In this document: piece by piece, positions 1-5,967 of the stretch
How the letters are laid out: every line of letters begins with the position of its first letter
Position numbering within the stretch: the first letter of the stretch is position 1
Source of the DNA: an uncultured Megasphaera sp.
Lineage (GTDB): Bacteria; Bacillota; Negativicutes; Veillonellales; Megasphaeraceae
Direction: 5' to 3'
NCBI GenBank assembly: GCA_902464195.1
Contig: CABQJB010000102.1
Coordinates: 1 to 7,182, forward strand
Length of the DNA stretch: 7,182 nt
The notes under the pieces: generated by a model
What the model saw: the letters and a program-made list of their open reading frames with translations, nothing else
The model's database searches: none
What the model was told of the DNA's origin: nothing
Made by a program: the position numbers and the translations under genes

Positions 1-80
1 CCATGCCGAACACAGCAGTTAAGCCCGCAAACGCCGAAAGTACTTGGGGGGAGGCTCCCTGGGAGGATAGGAAGCCGCTG
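1..80 (+). rRNA. rrf: 5S ribosomal RNA, 3' part (5' end outside window)
   Basis: The first bases carry the conserved 5S core: CCATGCCGAACACAG, then AGTTAAGC, then a helix region with GGGGGGAGGCTCCCTGGGAG and the closing GGATAGGAAGCCGCTG. These are the usual landmarks of loop B/C and helices IV-V of bacterial 5S rRNA. The first third of the molecule lies to the left of the window. The 3' end is placed near 80 from the end of the terminal-helix sequence and could be off by two or three bases. Only about 8 bases separate it from the next tRNA, so 5S and the tRNAs are surely cut from one precursor. Confidence 0.93.
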
Positions 81-88
81 ATTTTTGT

Positions 89-164
89 AGGGGTATAGCT
101 CAACTGGTAGAGTAGTGGTCTCCAAAACCATTGGTTGAGGGTTCGATTCCTTCTGCCCCTGCCA
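89..164 (+). tRNA. trnW: tRNA-Trp (anticodon CCA)
   Basis: A full cloverleaf can be folded. The acceptor arm 89-95 pairs with 154-160 (one G-T pair), the D stem GCTC pairs with GAGT, and the anticodon stem GTGGT pairs with ACCAT. The loop CTCCAAA puts the anticodon CCA at 122-124. The T arm is GAGGG/TTCGATT/CCTTC. The discriminator is G161 and the 3' CCA (162-164) is encoded in the DNA. It directly follows 5S rRNA and is presumably processed from the rRNA transcript. Confidence 0.97.
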
Positions 165-165
165 G

Positions 166-196
166 AAAAAACGGAATGAAGGTCCGCCTTCATTCC
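166..196 (-). terminator. Hairpin between the tRNAs; terminator-like on the minus strand
   Basis: GGAATGAAGG (173-182) and CCTTCATTCC (187-196) form a perfect 10-bp stem with a 4-base loop. On the plus strand no T run follows it, so it should not stop the tRNA transcript. Read on the minus strand, the stem is followed after one base by six T residues (171-166), the form of an intrinsic terminator. It may block antisense transcription towards tRNA-Trp and 5S rRNA. It could instead be only a processing or spacer hairpin in the tRNA precursor. Confidence 0.45.
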
Positions 197-201
197 CACA
201 T

Positions 202-278
202 GACTCGGTAGCTCAGCTGGATAGAGTGACTGACTACGAATCAGTAGGTCTAGGGTTCGAATCCCTACCGGGTCACCA
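202..278 (+). tRNA. trnR: tRNA-Arg (anticodon ACG)
   Basis: The cloverleaf has acceptor arm 202-208 paired with 268-274 (one T-G pair) and D arm GCTC/GAGT-type with the loop AGCTGGATA. The anticodon stem ACTGA pairs with TCAGT, and the loop CTACGAA has anticodon ACG at 236-238. The T arm is TAGGG/TTCGAAT/CCCTA. Discriminator A275 is followed by an encoded CCA (276-278). The A at wobble position 34 would normally be deaminated to inosine by TadA so that the tRNA reads CGU, CGC and CGA. It is the last gene of the rRNA/tRNA unit before the terminator. Confidence 0.97.
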
Positions 279-282
279 CATC

Positions 283-316
283 AAAGGACTGTCACATTTT
301 GTGGCAGTCCTTTTTT
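283..316 (+). terminator. Intrinsic terminator of the rRNA/tRNA unit
   Basis: AAAGGACTG (283-291) pairs with CAGTCCTTT (305-313). The stem continues through a T-G pair and CACA/TGTG to a tiny T-rich loop, about 14 pairs in all. It is followed by a T run ending at 316 and then CTTT. It lies just past the CCA of tRNA-Arg, where the rRNA/tRNA transcript should stop. Confidence 0.92.
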
Positions 317-322
317 CTTTAG

Positions 323-352
323 CTAACCACTAACAACTAGCCACTAACCACT
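323..352. repeat. Tandem heptamer repeat, four units of CTAACCA type
   Basis: Four exact-length 7-base units follow one another: CTAACCA (323-329), CTAACAA (330-336), CTAGCCA (337-343) and CTAACCA (344-350), then a partial CT. Units two and three each differ from the first by one base. The array fills the gap between two hairpins in an intergenic region, has no coding frame and no dyad symmetry. Its role is unknown; slipped-strand expansion is the simplest origin. Confidence 0.8.
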
Positions 353-387
353 TAAAAGGGCTTGTCGTCGTGCGACAAGCCCTTTTA
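353..387. terminator. Long symmetrical hairpin, possible bidirectional terminator
   Basis: TAAAAGGGCTTGTCG (353-367) is the exact reverse complement of CGACAAGCCCTTTTA (373-387), giving a 15-bp stem with a 5-base loop. Each strand has a GC-rich core followed by four T residues, so it could work weakly in both directions. On the plus strand it would back up the terminator at 283-316. It ends just before the promoter of the next gene and so also insulates that promoter from readthrough. Confidence 0.65.
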
Positions 388-392
388 CCCAC

Positions 393-421
393 TTTAGGCC
401 CGGCCCTATCCATGCTATAAT
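393..421 (+). promoter_or_regulatory. Extended -10 promoter of the UPF0158-like/thiL/tsa gene series
   Basis: A perfect TATAAT lies at 416-421, preceded by TGC, which makes an extended -10 (TGnTATAAT). The best -35 at 17-bp spacing is the poor TTTAGG (393-398), which fits an extended -10 promoter that does not need a good -35. Transcription should begin near 428, giving a leader of about 30 bases before the ATG at 458. No other convincing promoter was seen until 6590, so this one probably drives all eight genes up to the response regulator. Confidence 0.75.
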
Positions 422-457
422 AGAGACATCGCAAAATGTGAAAAGGAAGTGTAAGCT

Positions 458-865
458 ATGACAGTACAGCTCGAAGAACTATTGAAAGCTTTTGAACTGA
501 ATAATCCCTATCTCAAGTTTTATTTGAATAAAAATGATGGGCACATGGCCTTGGTTACAGAAATTCCCGGCGACGACAAGGCAGAAAATGAAGTCACGGC
601 GGATCCCGATGCTTACCTCAAGCTGCCGACCCAGGCTGACCTGGATTTGCCGGAAATGATCAAGGGTTTCGTGCCCATGATGAAAGACCCGCAGCAGCGG
701 ACGGCTTTCCAGCAGTCCATCGAAGCCGGCAAGACTGTTTCCCAGTTGGAACGGGAATTAAAGGACATGGGCCTGGTCCAGTTCTGGTATACCTTCCAGC
801 GCATGGAATTCCGCAAGATCGCTAAGAAGTGGTGTGAAGATAACCACATTGATTATGAAGAATAG
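458..865 (+). CDS. Small UPF0158-like protein of unknown function
   Basis: A 135-residue, acidic, soluble protein with no signal peptide or membrane segment. The start ATG has AGGAAG eight bases upstream and lies about 30 bases after the predicted transcription start. The C-terminal half (about 60-135) recalls the UPF0158 family (PF03682) as I remember it: a Leu/Pro-rich lead-in, a helical middle, then GLVQFWYTFQRMEF followed by a KIAKKWCEDNHI end. That family has no known enzyme activity. The N-terminal part begins with a short helix and then FYLNKNDGHMALVTEI, which looks like a beta hairpin. The gene heads the series and ends 12 bases before thiL, so it is probably co-transcribed with it. 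The family assignment is from memory of the pattern and is uncertain; that the gene is real is well supported by promoter, ribosome site, codon use and spacing. Confidence 0.85.
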   Translation: MTVQLEELLKAFELNNPYLKFYLNKNDGHMALVTEIPGDDKAENEVTADPDAYLKLPTQADLDLPEMIKGFVPMMKDPQQRTAFQQSIEAGKTVSQLERELKDMGLVQFWYTFQRMEFRKIAKKWCEDNHIDYEE

Positions 866-877
866 AGGGGTCTGGAG

Positions 878-1855
878 ATGACAAAGATTTCAGATATCGG
901 TGAGTTCGGATTCATCGATGCCATCAAAGAGGATACGCTCTATCACAAAGAGAATGTCGTCGTCGGAATCGGCGATGATGGTGCCGTCTACACGACGACG
1001 CCGGGCTGGCAGCAAGTAGCCGTCATCGACACGATGGTCCAGAACAGCCATTTCATCATCGGCCAGACGGCCACCTGGCATGACGTCGGCTTCAAGGCCG
1101 TAGCCTCGAACCTCAGCGACATCGCCGCCATGGGGGCTGTACCGACTCATATCGTTCTGTCGACGGCCCTGGCACCTCAGATGGACGTCGATGACGTCAT
1201 CGAAATGTACCGTGGCATCAAGGACATTTGCCGTGCCTATGAAGTCAATATCCTCGGCGGCGATACGGTCATGTCCAAAGAAGGCGTCGTCCTCACTGTC
1301 GCTGCCTTTGGTGAAATCGAAGCCGGGAAGGCCCTGCTGCGCAGCGGAGCCCAGGCCGGCGACGTCATCGCCGTATCTCATACCATCGGCGATTCGGCAG
1401 GCGGCCTCGACGTCCTCCTGGCAGGCCGGGATGGCTATGAACATTTGAAGAAAGCCCACCAGTACCCGGAACCGCAGATTGCCCTGGGACGGTTGTTGGT
1501 ACAGCATCATTGCCACAGCCTGAACGACATCAGCGACGGCCTGGCCAGTGAGTCCAATGAAATCGCCAAGGCCAGCGGTGTCGAACTGGTCATCGACCGG
1601 AACCAGGTGCCGACGAGCCATGAGCTGAAAGCCTGGGCTGCGGCATCGGGCAAGGACATTTGGAAATTCGTCTTCAACGGCGGCGAAGACTATGAACTGG
1701 TCTTTACCATGGCGCCGGACGACTTCCAGGCTTTGCAGGCCGTCTATCCGGCCGTGACGCCTATCGGGACAGTCCGTCAGGGGCCCGGCCGGGTCCTGCT
1801 CCGCCACGATGGGGGCGAACAGGTCCTGCCGCCGACGGGCTGGACACACTTTTAG
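878..1855 (+). CDS. thiL: Thiamine-phosphate kinase
   Basis: ThiL uses ATP to convert thiamine monophosphate to thiamine diphosphate, the active cofactor, in the cytosol. The protein has 325 residues, normal for the family. It carries the PurM/ThiL-type signatures in order: GIGDDGAV (30-37, metal/ATP-binding Asp pair D33-D34), IDTMVQNSHF (50-59), SNLSDIAAMGA in the region 78-90, GGDT (127-130), NDISDGL (216-222) and GGEDYEL (268-274). The second block is usually closer to D-x-LVEGVHF; here Gln55-Asn56 replace the common Glu-Gly. The ATG has GAGGGG seven bases upstream and follows the previous stop by 12 bases. No other thiamine gene and no TPP riboswitch is visible nearby, so it is expressed with the t6A genes. 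ThiL next to tsaE is a widespread arrangement and says little about shared function. Confidence 0.97.
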   Translation: MTKISDIGEFGFIDAIKEDTLYHKENVVVGIGDDGAVYTTTPGWQQVAVIDTMVQNSHFIIGQTATWHDVGFKAVASNLSDIAAMGAVPTHIVLSTALAPQMDVDDVIEMYRGIKDICRAYEVNILGGDTVMSKEGVVLTVAAFGEIEAGKALLRSGAQAGDVIAVSHTIGDSAGGLDVLLAGRDGYEHLKKAHQYPEPQIALGRLLVQHHCHSLNDISDGLASESNEIAKASGVELVIDRNQVPTSHELKAWAAASGKDIWKFVFNGGEDYELVFTMAPDDFQALQAVYPAVTPIGTVRQGPGRVLLRHDGGEQVLPPTGWTHF

Positions 1856-1867
1856 GAGGAGGATACC

Positions 1868-2338
1868 ATGAGCCTTGATATAGCAACTCATTCAGAAGCG
1901 GACACCATCGCTCTGGGCAAAGCCCTGGGGCCGGTCCTCAGCGACGGCGATGTCCTGGCCCTGCGCGGCGACCTCGGTGCCGGCAAGACCCATTTCGTCC
2001 AGGGCATTGCCCAGGGTATGGGTATTGACGACGTCGTCGTCAGTCCAACCTTTACCATCCTGAATTATTATGAAAATACTATCCCTCTCCAGCATTTCGA
2101 TTTCTATCGGCTGGAAGAAGAATATGAATTAGACGATCTGGGATTCGATGACTATCTCGAAAGCGGCGTGACCGTCATCGAATGGTCGGAAAAATTCCCG
2201 GACCGCCTGCCTGACGATGCCGCCGTCGTCACCATCGAAAAGACGAGTCCCACGGACCGCCTGTTCCATTTTGACTTCCGCGGCAGCCGTTGGCAAGCTG
2301 TAGAAAATGAGGTAAAAAAATATGCTCTTAGCCATTGA
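1868..2338 (+). CDS. tsaE: tRNA threonylcarbamoyladenosine biosynthesis ATPase TsaE
   Basis: TsaE is the ATPase that works with TsaB and TsaD in adding the threonylcarbamoyl group to A37 of tRNAs reading ANN codons; its ATP hydrolysis is thought to reset the TsaBD complex between cycles. The 156-residue protein shows a Walker A motif GDLGAGKT (34-41, Lys40), SPTF (59-62, switch-like Thr61), HFDFYRL (76-82, Asp78) and VIEWSEK (103-109, Glu105), the full set of TsaE hallmarks. A strong AGGAGGAGG ribosome site precedes the ATG. The last 17 bases overlap the start of tsaB, which suggests translational coupling. The older name is YjeE. Confidence 0.97.
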   Translation: MSLDIATHSEADTIALGKALGPVLSDGDVLALRGDLGAGKTHFVQGIAQGMGIDDVVVSPTFTILNYYENTIPLQHFDFYRLEEEYELDDLGFDDYLESGVTVIEWSEKFPDRLPDDAAVVTIEKTSPTDRLFHFDFRGSRWQAVENEVKKYALSH

Positions 2339-3032
2339 AACATCGAGCCTCGTATCGAGTGTCGCCTTACTCCATGATGACACGCTGCGGGCTGAACTCA
2401 CCATCCAGGCACGGCTGACCCATTCGGAACAGCTCATGCCCCATATTGCCGACATGCTCGACAAGGCATCGGTCAAGAAAAATCAGATCGACGGCGTCGC
2501 CGTGGCCGTCGGCCCCGGTTCCTTTACGGGCCTGCGCATCGGCCTGGCCACGGCCAAAGGCCTGTCCTTTGCCTGGAACGTGCCTATCGTCGGCGTCACG
2601 ACGCCTGTCAGCCTGGCCTGGAACTTCGTCGGCGTCTCTGACCGCATCTGCACGCTCATCGACGCCCAGAAAGGCAATGTCTATGCCGGCGTCTACCGTT
2701 GGGACCGGACGACGCTGACGACGGAAAAAGAAATCTATATCGCGCCGCGGACGGAAGTCCTGGATACACTGGAACGAGAAGGCCAGCCCGTCGTCTTCTG
2801 TGGCGACGGCTCCCTCAAAGGGCGCCGGGATATCGAAGGGCGCAGCCCCTTGTTCCGCATGGCACCGCCGACAATGGTCATTCCCAGGGCCGGCAGCGTT
2901 GCCCTGGCAGCCAATGTCCGTTTTGCCGCCGGTGACTACGACGACTGCATGACCCTGACGCCGTCGTACCTGCGCCGCAGCGAAGCCGAAGTGCTCTGGG
3001 AAAAACGCCACGGCGGTGCCCCATGTCAGTAA
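2322..3032 (+). CDS. tsaB: tRNA threonylcarbamoyladenosine biosynthesis protein TsaB
   Basis: TsaB is the catalytically inactive ASKHA-fold partner that forms the core dimer with TsaD. The protein has 236 residues. It starts MLLAIETSS, the family's first beta-strand and phosphate-1-like loop, and carries GPGSFTGLRIGLATAKGL (64-81), the block most typical of TsaB. The C-terminal part is variable, as in other members, and has the usual LTPSYLRRSEAE ending. The ATG lies inside the end of tsaE, with TGAGGT eight bases upstream, so this start is well placed. Its last 10 bases overlap rimI. The older name is YeaZ. Confidence 0.96.
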   Translation: MLLAIETSSLVSSVALLHDDTLRAELTIQARLTHSEQLMPHIADMLDKASVKKNQIDGVAVAVGPGSFTGLRIGLATAKGLSFAWNVPIVGVTTPVSLAWNFVGVSDRICTLIDAQKGNVYAGVYRWDRTTLTTEKEIYIAPRTEVLDTLEREGQPVVFCGDGSLKGRRDIEGRSPLFRMAPPTMVIPRAGSVALAANVRFAAGDYDDCMTLTPSYLRRSEAEVLWEKRHGGAPCQ

Positions 3033-3496
3033 CGGTCCGTCAGGCCTGCCGGGAGGACCTGCCGGATATCATCGCCATCGAAGAGGCGTCTTTTTCCGTG
3101 CCCTGGTCCCATCAGTCCCTGGCAGCGGAACTGGACAATCCCGTAGCCCGCTATTACGTCCTGGAAAAGGAAGACGGGAGCGTCGCCGGTTATGCCGACG
3201 TCTGGCTCATCGCCGATGAAGGCCAGCTGGCCAACATCGCCATCCATCCGTCAGCACGGGGCCTGGGCTATGGCGAAATCCTCCTGCGAACGGCCATGGA
3301 AGCCCTCTTCCGGGACGGCTGCACGAGTTTCTTCCTGGAAGTCCGCCAGTCCAACGCGCCGGCCCAGGGCCTGTACCGCAAGCTGGGCTATGAAGCCGTT
3401 GCCGTCCGCAAGGACTATTATTCCCAGCCTGTGGAAGATGCGTGTATCATGCATTGTCAAAAAGAAAAGTATCAATGGCTCGGCCATTCACTATAG
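3023..3496 (+). CDS. rimI: GNAT N-acetyltransferase, RimI (ribosomal protein S18 N-alpha-acetyltransferase)
   Basis: A single-domain GNAT protein of 157 residues, the usual RimI length. RimI transfers acetyl from acetyl-CoA to the N-terminal alanine of ribosomal protein S18 in E. coli; in other bacteria it may act on more N-termini. Seen here: the opening VRQACREDLPDIIAIE, the FSVPWSH block at 24-30 (typical of RimI, normally F-x-x-PWS), the beta-4 segment QLANIAIHPSARGLGYG with the acetyl-CoA loop R79-GLGYG, and NAPAQGLYRKLGY (111-123) with the catalytic-region Tyr118. The ATG overlaps the end of tsaB and has only the weak GGCGGTG upstream, so initiation probably relies on coupling. Its place between tsaB and tsaD is conserved in many bacteria. 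Confidence 0.94.
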   Translation: MSVTVRQACREDLPDIIAIEEASFSVPWSHQSLAAELDNPVARYYVLEKEDGSVAGYADVWLIADEGQLANIAIHPSARGLGYGEILLRTAMEALFRDGCTSFFLEVRQSNAPAQGLYRKLGYEAVAVRKDYYSQPVEDACIMHCQKEKYQWLGHSL

Positions 3497-3513
3497 AAAA
3501 AAGGATGAAATCT

Positions 3514-4524
3514 ATGTATACCTTAGCTTTAGAAACGAGTTGTGACGAAACGTCGGCTGCTGTCCTCAAAGATGGCCGCCACATCTGCTCCAACATCATA
3601 TCGACACAGGTGCCGATCCACCGGAAATTCGGCGGCGTCGTACCGGAAATCGCTTCGCGCCAGCACATCGAATACGTCATGCCCATCATCAAGGAAGCCC
3701 TCGATACGGCTGGTGTCACCTTGGCAGATATCGACCATATCGGCGTCACCTACGGGCCGGGCCTGGTCGGGGCCCTGCTGGTCGGCGTCGCAGCGGCCAA
3801 GGCTATCAGCTTTGCGGCGGATAAGCCCCTGGTCGGCGTCAACCACATGGAAGGCCATATCTTTGCCAACTTCCTCAGCCATCCTGATTTGGAACCGCCC
3901 TTCCTGGCCCTCGTCGTGTCCGGCGGCCATACCCAGCTGGTCCAGATCAATGGCTATAATTCGTTCAAACTCATGGGCCAGACCCGCGATGATGCCGCCG
4001 GCGAAGCTTTCGACAAGATTGCCCGCGTCATGGGTTATCCCTATCCGGGCGGCCCGCAGATAGACAAACTGGCTAAAGAAGGCGATCCCGATGCCATCGC
4101 CTTTCCTAAGGCCCTCCATGAAAAGCACAACTTCGAATTCAGTTTCAGCGGCCTCAAATCGGCAGTCCTCAATTACCTGCACACGCAGGAACAGCGGGGC
4201 CAGTCCTATAATGCCGCTGACGTGGCGGCCAGTTTCCAGAAGACCGTCGTCGAAACGCTCGTCGAAAAGACCATGGATGCTGCGGCGTATTGCGGAGCCA
4301 GGAAAATCGCCGTCGCCGGCGGTGTCTCGGCCAACAGCGGCCTGGCTGCGGCCATGAGTGCGGCCTGTGCCGACAAGGGCTATGCCTTTTACCGGCCGGA
4401 ACCGATACTCTGCACCGACAACGGTGCCATGATTGGATGCCGGGCTTATTATATGGCCCTGGACGGCCGCTTTGCCGACTTGACCCTCAATGCCAAGCCG
4501 GCCCTGCCGATTACATCGGACTAA
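3514..4524 (+). CDS. tsaD: tRNA N6-adenosine threonylcarbamoyltransferase TsaD
   Basis: TsaD is the catalytic subunit that transfers threonylcarbamoyl from the AMP intermediate to A37 of tRNA. With the start at 3514 the protein has 336 residues, matching the family. It begins MYTLALETSCDETSAA, the canonical N-terminus, and has the metal-binding NHMEGH (110-115, His111 and His115), SGGHTQL, the DDAAGEAFDK nucleotide loop, FSFSGLKSAV and the metal ligand Asp302 in CTDNGAM. An in-frame ATG at 3442 would overlap rimI by 55 bases and add a non-family tail. The start at 3514 has AAGGA eight bases upstream and is preferred. TsaC or TsaC2, which makes the substrate, must be encoded elsewhere. Confidence 0.97.
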   Translation: MYTLALETSCDETSAAVLKDGRHICSNIISTQVPIHRKFGGVVPEIASRQHIEYVMPIIKEALDTAGVTLADIDHIGVTYGPGLVGALLVGVAAAKAISFAADKPLVGVNHMEGHIFANFLSHPDLEPPFLALVVSGGHTQLVQINGYNSFKLMGQTRDDAAGEAFDKIARVMGYPYPGGPQIDKLAKEGDPDAIAFPKALHEKHNFEFSFSGLKSAVLNYLHTQEQRGQSYNAADVAASFQKTVVETLVEKTMDAAAYCGARKIAVAGGVSANSGLAAAMSAACADKGYAFYRPEPILCTDNGAMIGCRAYYMALDGRFADLTLNAKPALPITSD

Positions 4525-4551
4525 TCCTGAGAAGAGATGGGGGAATCTTCT

Positions 4552-5964
4552 ATGGCTACACTTGAAGCGGTCTGCCGGACAAGGAGCACCTTGTCGCCCG
4601 TGCAGATCCATATTTTACAGAACAGTGAAGAACTCTTGCAGTTTGCCAGCGACTTGTCGCACCGGGAACTCTTCGTCTATGTGCCCGGACGGGAAGCGGG
4701 GACCCTGGTTTTGGCCGCGCACCGGACGCCGCTCCTGCAGAAGGGGCGGCAGACGGAAGCAACTGATCCTGGTGCTTCCTTTTCCCGTTATGAAGAGCCG
4801 CTTAATTATCAGGTCTTTCATTCAGGAACGGCCGTACGCGGCGAAAAAGAAATCGAATACGGCCGCATGGCGCCCATCGTGGCCTATCCCTTCGTCGATA
4901 ACGGCGGCGGGACGATTGCCGTCATTTCCTTTGTCGGTACCGTCGAGGATAATCGGGAGATTTTGACGGAAACGGCCTTCCTATCCCTGCAGGTGCCTAT
5001 GGATTTCCATTCCATGTACCGGCCGTTATCCATTCAGGATGGCGTCGTCCTGGTCAACTGCAACGGCGTCGTCATCTATGCTGACGATATGGCCGACAGC
5101 ATTTTGCACATGTGCGGCCAGCGCGGGGCCATTACAGGGACCAATATTTATAACACCCGCCTAGACCTGACCGGTGCCAAGAAAGCCCTGTCCCAGGCCG
5201 AAGGGCTGGCCGATGACGTGACCTTAGGCGATGCCGTCGTCTCGCGCCGGGTCATCCCTATCCTGCAGCGCGGCAAAGTGCGCCGGGTCATTTCCATCCT
5301 GACGGAGCGGACAGAACTGCATCGCAAGGAAGAAGAGCTCATGGTCAAGACGTCGGTCATCAAGGAAATCCACCACCGCGTCAAGAACAACCTGCAGACC
5401 ATTGCCAGTCTCCTGCGCATGCAGATGCGGCGCACGACGAGCGACGAAGCGCGGGATGTCCTCAACGAGAGCCTGAACCGGATCCTCAGCATTTCCCTGG
5501 TCCACGAGACGTTGTCCCATCACGACGAAGAGAACATCGACATTTCCGACGTCGCCCAGAAACTGTTGGGCCTCCTGGCGCACAGCCTGGTCAGCAAGGA
5601 TTGCCACGTGGAGACGAAGTTTTCCGGGGACACCCTGCCCATGCCGTCTGATGCGGCGACGTCCCTGGCCCTGGTCCTGAACGAACTCATCACCAATGCC
5701 ATCATCCACGGCTTTGAAGGCCGCCGGGAAGGCCTCCTGGCCGTCACCATCCGTCGCGACGGGCCGGACGGGGTCATCATCGTCAGTGATGACGGCGTCG
5801 GCATGTCCCACGCACCCGTCGATACGGGGCGCAAGCACCTGGGCATGGCCATCGTGCGTACACTGATTGAGAAAGATCTGCAGGGGACGATTGATTTCGA
5901 TGACGGCGTGCCTGAAGGGACGGTCGTCACTATCCGTTTTCCGTTACCAGAGAGGGGAGAATAA
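4552..5964 (+). CDS. Soluble sensor histidine kinase, HisKA_2 family (PdtaS/EutW-like)
   Basis: A 470-residue kinase with no membrane segment, so it senses a cytosolic signal. Regions in order: an N-terminal GAF-like domain of the H_kinase_N type (about 1-145, with a HILQNSEELLQFASDLSHRE helix and the FVYVP strand); a PAS-like domain (about 160-255); and a HisKA_2 dimerisation helix with EIHHRVKNNLQT (272-283), where His275, just before Arg, is the likely phosphate acceptor. An HATPase domain follows with N box NELITNAIIHGF (from Asn377), DDGVGM (413-418) and a GMAIV G2-like segment. Kinases of this build pair with ANTAR regulators, and one follows directly, its ATG three bases after this stop. 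The start at 4552 has a GGGGGA site seven bases upstream; an in-frame ATG at 4537 would add five residues and has a poorly spaced site. The ligand cannot be read from the sequence, so no gene symbol is given. Confidence 0.93.
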   Translation: MATLEAVCRTRSTLSPVQIHILQNSEELLQFASDLSHRELFVYVPGREAGTLVLAAHRTPLLQKGRQTEATDPGASFSRYEEPLNYQVFHSGTAVRGEKEIEYGRMAPIVAYPFVDNGGGTIAVISFVGTVEDNREILTETAFLSLQVPMDFHSMYRPLSIQDGVVLVNCNGVVIYADDMADSILHMCGQRGAITGTNIYNTRLDLTGAKKALSQAEGLADDVTLGDAVVSRRVIPILQRGKVRRVISILTERTELHRKEEELMVKTSVIKEIHHRVKNNLQTIASLLRMQMRRTTSDEARDVLNESLNRILSISLVHETLSHHDEENIDISDVAQKLLGLLAHSLVSKDCHVETKFSGDTLPMPSDAATSLALVLNELITNAIIHGFEGRREGLLAVTIRRDGPDGVIIVSDDGVGMSHAPVDTGRKHLGMAIVRTLIEKDLQGTIDFDDGVPEGTVVTIRFPLPERGE

Positions 5965-5967
5965 CCA

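Noticed and set aside
425..440. Small hairpin ACAT-CGCAAA-ATGT in the leader of the first gene, considered as an ANTAR target
   Set aside because: The stem has only four AT-rich pairs, the loop lacks A1 and G4, and there is neither a second hairpin nor a terminator.
890..1891. Long open frame on the minus strand opposite thiL (333 codons)
   Set aside because: It is a mirror of the NNC/NNG-rich codons of thiL, has no recognisable motif or sensible ribosome site, and thiL is certain.
3442..3513. N-terminal extension of tsaD from the ATG at 3442
   Set aside because: It would overlap rimI by 55 bases and precede the canonical TsaD start MYTLALETS; a good ribosome site supports 3514.
3529..4611. 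Long open frame on the minus strand opposite tsaD (360 codons)
   Set aside because: Same cause: GC-rich codon bias removes stops on the opposite strand. The product is rich in G, D, R and H with no family pattern, and tsaD is unambiguous.
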